A stretch of DNA of 6,545 nucleotides from Clostridia bacterium. GTDB taxonomy: Bacteria; Bacillota; Clostridia; Christensenellales; CAG-1252. Numbering within the stretch: the stretch's first letter is position 1; every line of letters begins with the position of its first letter. The position numbers and the translations under genes were made by a program. This document shows positions 1 to 4,494 of the stretch, piece after piece. The DNA is taken from assembly GCA_017615515.1 (NCBI GenBank), contig JAFZZX010000095.1, forward strand, positions 1 through 6,545. Reading direction: 5' to 3'. The notes below the pieces were generated by a model that saw nothing but the letters and a program-made list of their open reading frames with translations, was not told the DNA's origin and made no database searches.

Positions 1-1504
1 AGGTATAGTTCATGACCGTCGTATTGGCTTCGGACAGCAACGAAGAGACGTTCCTCTCCTTCACGGGCGTTTTCATCCACTTGACCTGCGGATCTTCGCC
101 GAGAATACGGAGTTTAGAGGAATTGTATGCCGTCATCATATCTGTCGTCCACTTTTGGATAATGTCGTAGGTCTGTTTCTTCTGCGCGGAACCGTGAATG
201 ATCGGGTCTTTATCGACGAGGTCGTTACCGAGCGTGACCATATAGCGCAGGTAACGAGCGCCGTTATTCGCCGCAGAAGCGGTGTATTCGCCATCCCTAC
301 CCTTACGCCACAGAGAACCGACGGAATCAATCAAGGAGACCTCCCCGTTCACGATCTCATAATCCTGTCCTTCGATGCCATAGAGAGCCATTTGCGTACC
401 TTCTTCCGAAAGGAGCCAATCCATAATATCGAGAATGCTCTCAAGTTTCTTATCCGAAACGTCAGCGTTGATAAGGCTCATCGAGAACCATTGTTCCTGC
501 TCCTCAAGGGCGTATTTGTCGTCCGGACCCATGACCTTCATAAATGCGGCTTTGTCCTCATCATAATTGTACTTTTCAAGGATCTTCAGGTAGTTGGACA
601 TCGTCAAGTTCTCGTAGAAGACGCCGATATGCTGCTTGGAAACGTACTCTTCCTTGACCATGTTCTGCTGTTGCGAATAGTCGATCTGTTTATTCAGATA
701 GTATTTCGAGAGATTGTTCCTGATCTCGTTCACACCCGTCTTATACTGGTCGGTCATATAGTTATTGACGATCTGACCGTTCTCGGTCGCAAAGCAATGC
801 GACGCAGTCTTGTAGAAGTTCATGATGGAAGGATATGCCCATTCGGAGTCGCCGATCGCGCCGTACTTGCTGAAAGGCTCATAGGAATCAAAGGCATCCA
901 AGAGATTCAAGAATTGCTCCCACGTGTAGACGTCATCCTCCTGATAAACGTGAAGTTGTTTTGCAACGTCTCTGCGATAGACGTAAGTAAAGGGAGCGAA
1001 AGGCACGTCGGACTCCTTGACGTTTCTCGCGAGAGGGATGCCGTATAGCTTTCCGTCGATCTTGAGATACTCGAGGTCGGAGTAGTTATTCAGCATCTTG
1101 GCAAGATATTTCCACCTGCCGTTCACGTTGAAGACTTCATCAGGCAACGCTTTGATCTTCTTACCTGCCCATCTGGCGTAGGTGCTGCTGAAGTTGTAAC
1201 TGTCAATATCCGCCTCGAACACGTCGGGGAGATCGCCCATCAAGTCGCTGTTCACCTGCGACGTCCAGTTGCTGAAATCGTAGGACGCGGGTTTCACGTC
1301 GTTTGCGGGGTCGGTGAATCTGACGCCGAACTTCTCTTCGATCCACTTCGTGCATTCGTCGTCAAAGTCAGACCAAGTGCCGAAATACAGGTTTCGAATA
1401 TAGATCACGTCGTCCGCTCTCGCGCTCTTCTTGCAAGCGGCGAATCCCGCCAAGCAACCGCAGAGAACGCAAACCAACACCAGGATAGCCAAGATCTTTT
1501 TCAT
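1..1504 (-). CDS. Extracellular sugar-binding lipoprotein of an ABC importer, C-terminus cut by window edge
   Basis: This is the substrate-capture component of the importer whose permeases lie just upstream. Reading from ATG 1504 gives about 501 uninterrupted codons that are still open at base 1, so the stop and probably a few dozen C-terminal residues lie outside the window. The N-terminus is a lipoprotein signal: MKK, a hydrophobic stretch (residues 4-22), then GFAAC with the likely lipidated Cys24 followed by KK. An earlier Cys17 (LCGC) is a less likely site. Internal landmarks fit the large LplA/YtcQ-like solute-binding proteins: GDLPDVFE near residue 95, LYGIPLARN near residue 150, and a closing-lobe segment SEEGTQMALYG near residue 368. 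A textbook AGGAGG lies 5 bases before the ATG. Family assignment is from sequence character and context; the bound sugar cannot be read directly, and beta-mannosides are inferred from the GH130 neighbour. Confidence 0.9.
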   Translation of the reverse strand, partial: MKKILAILVLVCVLCGCLAGFAACKKSARADDVIYIRNLYFGTWSDFDDECTKWIEEKFGVRFTDPANDVKPASYDFSNWTSQVNSDLMGDLPDVFEADIDSYNFSSTYARWAGKKIKALPDEVFNVNGRWKYLAKMLNNYSDLEYLKIDGKLYGIPLARNVKESDVPFAPFTYVYRRDVAKQLHVYQEDDVYTWEQFLNLLDAFDSYEPFSKYGAIGDSEWAYPSIMNFYKTASHCFATENGQIVNNYMTDQYKTGVNEIRNNLSKYYLNKQIDYSQQQNMVKEEYVSKQHIGVFYENLTMSNYLKILEKYNYDEDKAAFMKVMGPDDKYALEEQEQWFSMSLINADVSDKKLESILDIMDWLLSEEGTQMALYGIEGQDYEIVNGEVSLIDSVGSLWRKGRDGEYTASAANNGARYLRYMVTLGNDLVDKDPIIHGSAQKKQTYDIIQKWTTDMMTAYNSSKLRILGEDPQVKWMKTPVKERNVSSLLSEANTTVMNYT

Positions 1505-1509
1505 AGTTA

Positions 1510-1515
1510 CCTCCT
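1510..1515 (-). promoter_or_regulatory. Strong ribosome binding site of the solute-binding protein gene
   Basis: The minus strand reads AGGAGG, followed by 5 bases (TAACT) and then ATG at 1504. It is the best Shine-Dalgarno match in the window. It fixes the start of the binding-protein gene and fits the common need for more binding protein than permease. Confidence 0.85.
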
Positions 1516-1530
1516 AAAATCCTTTTACTT

Positions 1531-2442
1531 TTATCCTTTAATAGCCCCTACCACTAAGCCCTTGACGAAGAACTTTTGCAAGAAGGGGTAAAAACACATC
1601 ATCGGCACGATCGTGAAGAACACGGACGCCATCTTGAGACCTTCGGCAGAAAACTTGTCGTCGATGACGAGGTTGTCCACCTGCGAAGAGGCTTGCGTGA
1701 TCTTGAGCTGAAGCACGTACTGTAAGGGACGCAGTTCGGGCTTATTGATAAAGAGCATCGCGTTGTACCAACTGTTCCAGTTACCGACCGCAAAGAACAA
1801 ACCGACCGTCGCCAGCATCGGGAGCGACATCGGAAGATAGACCTTATAGAAGATCTGTATATCGTTTGCGCCGTCGATCTTCGCCGACTCTTCGAGATCG
1901 GGCGGAAGCGACGCGAAATAGTTACGCATCAATAGCATATTGTAGGTGTCGATCGCACCGGGAATGATAAGTACCGCCAGCGAGTTATTCAGCCCGAGGC
2001 TGTAGATCAGCGCCATATACGGGATCAAGCCACCGCCGAAGAACATCGTAACGAGGATCATGTTCATCACAAGGTTTTTGCCGACCCACTTATTACGCGA
2101 AAGAGCGTAACCCGTGATGACCGTAAAGAACAATTGATACGCCGTACCGACGAAGAGTAGGATCAACGTGATCTTAAATCCGTTCCAGAACTCCTGATCG
2201 GCAAAAACAGTCGCATAGTTACTCCACGTGACCGCTTTGGGATAAAGCAGGAAGGGGGTGGAATTATACACCTCTTCCGGCGAAATGGAGATCAAAAAAG
2301 CGTTGTAGAAAGGATAAATGATGATCAACCCATAGATGAACAGTAAAGCGAAAAGCACCCAGTCGAGCGTGCCGACCTTGCTGTCGAAGGTGCCGCCCTT
2401 CGGACGAAGAGGCAAATAGTCGATGTCTTTGAACTTTCTCAT
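1531..2442 (-). CDS. Carbohydrate ABC transporter permease, YtcP/LplC type
   Basis: This is the second integral-membrane half of the importer, forming the translocation pore with the permease encoded immediately upstream. The 303 residues carry about six hydrophobic segments (roughly residues 26-50, 91-111, 124-145, 153-170, 208-228 and 278-297). The cytoplasmic EAA loop that contacts the ATPase is visible as EESAKIDGA (184-192) followed by LP at 203-204. The C-terminus, FVKGLVVGAIKG, matches the characteristic ending of the LplC/YtcP branch (MalG-like superfamily), and the length is typical. The ATG overlaps the TGA of the upstream permease by 4 bases (ATGA), so the two are translationally coupled and made in near-equal amounts. 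The solute-binding protein gene follows after 26 bases. No ATPase gene is present in the window. Family assignment is strong; the substrate is inferred only. Confidence 0.95.
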   Translation of the reverse strand: MRKFKDIDYLPLRPKGGTFDSKVGTLDWVLFALLFIYGLIIIYPFYNAFLISISPEEVYNSTPFLLYPKAVTWSNYATVFADQEFWNGFKITLILLFVGTAYQLFFTVITGYALSRNKWVGKNLVMNMILVTMFFGGGLIPYMALIYSLGLNNSLAVLIIPGAIDTYNMLLMRNYFASLPPDLEESAKIDGANDIQIFYKVYLPMSLPMLATVGLFFAVGNWNSWYNAMLFINKPELRPLQYVLQLKITQASSQVDNLVIDDKFSAEGLKMASVFFTIVPMMCFYPFLQKFFVKGLVVGAIKG

Positions 2443-3392
2443 ATGATCCCCCTCTCTCCGCTGAGTTTCGCGATCCTATCCACCATGATCACCAAGATGA
2501 AGGAAACGACCGACTTGAATAAGCCGACCGCGGCGCCTTCACCCGGGAACAGACCGCCCTGTTGGATCGTGGAACGATAAATATAGGTATCGAGAATATC
2601 CGCGACGCCCGCATCGATCACGGCAGAGTTATACATATTATAGATTTGGTCGAAGCCCGCCGAGAGAATGCCGCCGATCGAAAGGATCAAAAGAAGGATC
2701 GCCGTCGGCTTGATCGCGGGGAGCGTGATATGCCATAACTTTTGGAAACGAGTGGCGCCGTCGATGTCCGCCGCTTCGTAGAGTTCTGGAGAGATACCCG
2801 CCATCGTAGCTAGGTAGATAATACTGCTCCAACCCGCCTCTTTCCATACGTCGGTACTGAATATCATCGGCAAGAAGAAATCAGGATCGTGCGTCAGCTC
2901 TATACTCTCGCCCCCGTTCACCGCTTGTGCGATCGAGTCTATGATGCCCGCGGGACCGAAAATGTTGAGTACCAATCCCGCCACGATGACCCAGGATAGG
3001 AAGTGTGGGAAGGTAACGACGGTTTGGAAGGTCTTTTTGAAAACGCGAAGACGGATCTCGTTGATGAGGAGTGCCATCAAGATCGCGGCGACAAAGCTGA
3101 TCAAGAGCTTGGACACACCGATGATAACGGTGTTTTTCAGAGCGGACCAAAACTTCGGGAAACTGAAAATGCTTCGGAAGTTATCGAATCCGATCCAAGG
3201 ACTGGTGAGGATCTCGCCGCCTAGGTCGTAATCCTTAAATGCGATAATGATGCCGTACATCGGGAAATAACAGAAGATCACATAAAAGATGATCGCGGGA
3301 ATGATCATCAAGATCAAATACTTGGATTTCCTCGTTCGATTTCCGATGTCGTTCAGGGGACTTAAACTGTCGATGATCAATTTCTTATTCAT
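2439..3392 (-). CDS. Sugar ABC transporter permease, LplB type
   Basis: This is the first membrane subunit of the oligosaccharide importer. The 317 residues begin with a short basic cytoplasmic tail (RTRKSK at 19-24), then a long first membrane helix (about 25-51) with the FYVIFCYFPMYG pattern usual in LplB-type permeases. Further hydrophobic segments lie near 88-111, 124-145, 187-200, 230-249 and 290-313. The EAA loop reads ELYEAADIDGATRF (203-216) with LP at 224-225, the docking site for a cytoplasmic ATPase. FRSIFSFPKFW (72-82) is also typical of the family. The start is the ATG at 3392; GGAGAG lies 13 bases upstream, somewhat far. The gene follows GH130 after 75 bases and overlaps the next permease by 4 bases. 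The paired LplB plus YtcP arrangement points to import of oligosaccharides, often plant or host glycan fragments. Confidence 0.95.
   Translation of the reverse strand: MNKKLIIDSLSPLNDIGNRTRKSKYLILMIIPAIIFYVIFCYFPMYGIIIAFKDYDLGGEILTSPWIGFDNFRSIFSFPKFWSALKNTVIIGVSKLLISFVAAILMALLINEIRLRVFKKTFQTVVTFPHFLSWVIVAGLVLNIFGPAGIIDSIAQAVNGGESIELTHDPDFFLPMIFSTDVWKEAGWSSIIYLATMAGISPELYEAADIDGATRFQKLWHITLPAIKPTAILLLILSIGGILSAGFDQIYNMYNSAVIDAGVADILDTYIYRSTIQQGGLFPGEGAAVGLFKSVVSFILVIMVDRIAKLSGERGII
2448..2459 (-). promoter_or_regulatory. Ribosome binding site embedded in the last codons of the upstream permease
   Basis: The minus strand reads GGAGAGAGGGGG, ending 5 bases before the ATG at 2442. These bases also encode Gly-Glu-Arg-Gly near the C-terminus of the upstream permease. 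Together with the ATGA overlap, this supports coupled translation of the two permeases. Confidence 0.7.
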
Positions 3393-3405
3393 TTTTCAAA
3401 CCGTT

Positions 3406-3425
3406 CTCTCCGAACCTCTCTCCTT
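3406..3425 (-). promoter_or_regulatory. Purine-rich leader with duplicated GGAGAG before the LplB-type permease
   Basis: In the 75-base gap after the phosphorylase gene, the minus strand carries AAGGAGAGAGG (3415-3425) and then GGAGAG (3406-3411). The nearer copy is 13 bases from the ATG at 3392 and is the probable ribosome binding site despite the long spacing. The farther copy is about 27 bases away with no in-frame start beside it. Confidence 0.5.
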
Positions 3426-3467
3426 GCATTTTTCAGCCGATAACGAATTGCCGACTTATAAAAACCC

Positions 3468-4445
3468 TTATCTTGAATATTTTACAATATAATCAATGAT
3501 CCTGTCAATAGTGGTAAACGCGAGACCCACATATGTGTCCGCGCCGCCGTAGTAGATCGCGATCCTGCCCGTAGCGGCGTCGGTAAGAGCCGAACACGGG
3601 AATATGACGTTGGGAACGAACCCAACGGTTTCGTACTCGGTTTCGGGGGTCAACAGGAAGTTGCCGCAACGATATTTGACCTTACGCGGGTCTTCCTTGT
3701 CGAGGATCACACCGCCCATACTGTAGACGAATCCGTTGCAGGTCTGCGTCGCACCGTGATAGAAGAGGAGCCAGCCTTCGGTCGTCTCGATCGGAGCGCA
3801 CCCGGCGCCGATTTTGAGCCCTTGCCACCATTCGTAACCGCGTTGCATCAAACGCGTGTGATTGCCCCAGTAAACGAGATCGGGCGATTCGGAGAGATAG
3901 ATGTCTCCGAAGGGGGTGTGACCATTGTCCGACGGACGGGACAGCAGATAATACTTGCCGTCGATCTTGCGCGGGAAAAGGACGCCGTTCCTGTTGAACG
4001 GAAGGAAGGGATGCGAAACGAGTTCAAAACGCTCGAAATCCGTCGTTTTGCCGAGCGCAAGCACGGGAAGTCCGTGCTGACCGTCGCACCAGATCACGTA
4101 GTAGACGTCGTCGACCTTGACGACGCGCGGGTCGTAGGCATACTCGAACTTGTACGCCCCGCCCTCTTTCGTATGGAAGACGATGCGTTCCTTGGAAAAG
4201 GTGAAATGCACGCCGTCCTCGCTTTTGCCGAAATACAGATAAGGGATCCCGTTATTCGTCTCCGCGCGGAAGACGCCCGCAAATCCGCCCTTGAAAGGAA
4301 CGACCGCGCTGTTGAATACGCGCGTCACGTTTTCGATCGGATTGCGTGAAATGATCGGATTGTTGTTATAGCGCCAGATATGCTCGTTTCCCTTGGGCTC
4401 CTGCCAGGGAATGTTAGGGAGATTTTCGCCGATGATTTTTGCCAT
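3468..4445 (-). CDS. GH130 beta-1,4-mannoside phosphorylase (probable subfamily 2)
   Basis: This is a cytoplasmic enzyme expected to phosphorolyse a beta-1,4-linked mannoside, releasing alpha-mannose-1-phosphate and the remaining sugar. From ATG 4445 it is 325 residues, the usual length for this five-bladed beta-propeller family. Visible hallmarks are WRYNNNPII (24-32), FNSAVVPF (44-51), the general-acid motif YDPRVVK with Asp105, RNGVLFPRKI (152-161), SRPSDNGHTPFGDI (169-182), KIGAGCAPIET (211-221), FYHG with His230, and IYYGGADTYVGLAF (297-310). Arg152, Asn153, Lys211 and His230 sit where phosphate-contacting residues occur in phosphorylase members, which argues against the non-phosphorolytic hydrolase branch. 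There is no signal peptide. An upstream in-frame TTG at 4475 would add ten lysine-rich residues, but the ATG has AAAGGA 10 bases ahead and its N-terminus (KIIGENLPNIPW) matches the family's usual beginning. The acceptor may be mannose, glucose or GlcNAc; sequence alone does not decide. Confidence 0.93.
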   Translation of the reverse strand: MAKIIGENLPNIPWQEPKGNEHIWRYNNNPIISRNPIENVTRVFNSAVVPFKGGFAGVFRAETNNGIPYLYFGKSEDGVHFTFSKERIVFHTKEGGAYKFEYAYDPRVVKVDDVYYVIWCDGQHGLPVLALGKTTDFERFELVSHPFLPFNRNGVLFPRKIDGKYYLLSRPSDNGHTPFGDIYLSESPDLVYWGNHTRLMQRGYEWWQGLKIGAGCAPIETTEGWLLFYHGATQTCNGFVYSMGGVILDKEDPRKVKYRCGNFLLTPETEYETVGFVPNVIFPCSALTDAATGRIAIYYGGADTYVGLAFTTIDRIIDYIVKYSR

Positions 4446-4455
4446 AGTTTCGTAG

Positions 4456-4461
4456 TCCTTT
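4456..4461 (-). promoter_or_regulatory. Ribosome binding site that favours the ATG start of GH130
   Basis: The minus strand reads AAAGGA, followed by 10 bases and ATG at 4445. By contrast, the alternative TTG at 4475 is preceded only by GAAAAGCGGC, a poor match. The site would lie inside the coding sequence if the TTG were used. Confidence 0.6.
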
Positions 4462-4494
4462 TTCTTGTTATTCAAGCCGCTTTTCGCGGATCGT

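Noticed and set aside
155..1048. Long plus-strand open frame of 297 codons opposite the solute-binding protein gene
   Set aside because: It is antisense to a clear, signal-bearing lipoprotein gene. Its translation shows no recognisable domain or ribosome binding site, and it is explained by codon bias of the real gene.
3455..3500. Possible promoter in the AT-rich 3' end of GH130 (TTGTAA and TATAAG-like hexamers)
   Set aside because: The hexamers are imperfect and the spacing between them is about 22 bases, outside the normal range.
3756..4349. Plus-strand open frame of 197 codons opposite GH130
   Set aside because: The minus strand here encodes continuous GH130 motifs including the catalytic region. 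The antisense product has no recognisable family.
4477..4489. Short hairpin (CCGC, loop GAAAA, GCGG on the minus strand) just after the modular protein gene as a terminator
   Set aside because: The stem is only 4 base pairs and no T-tract follows; it would also cut off a closely spaced downstream gene.
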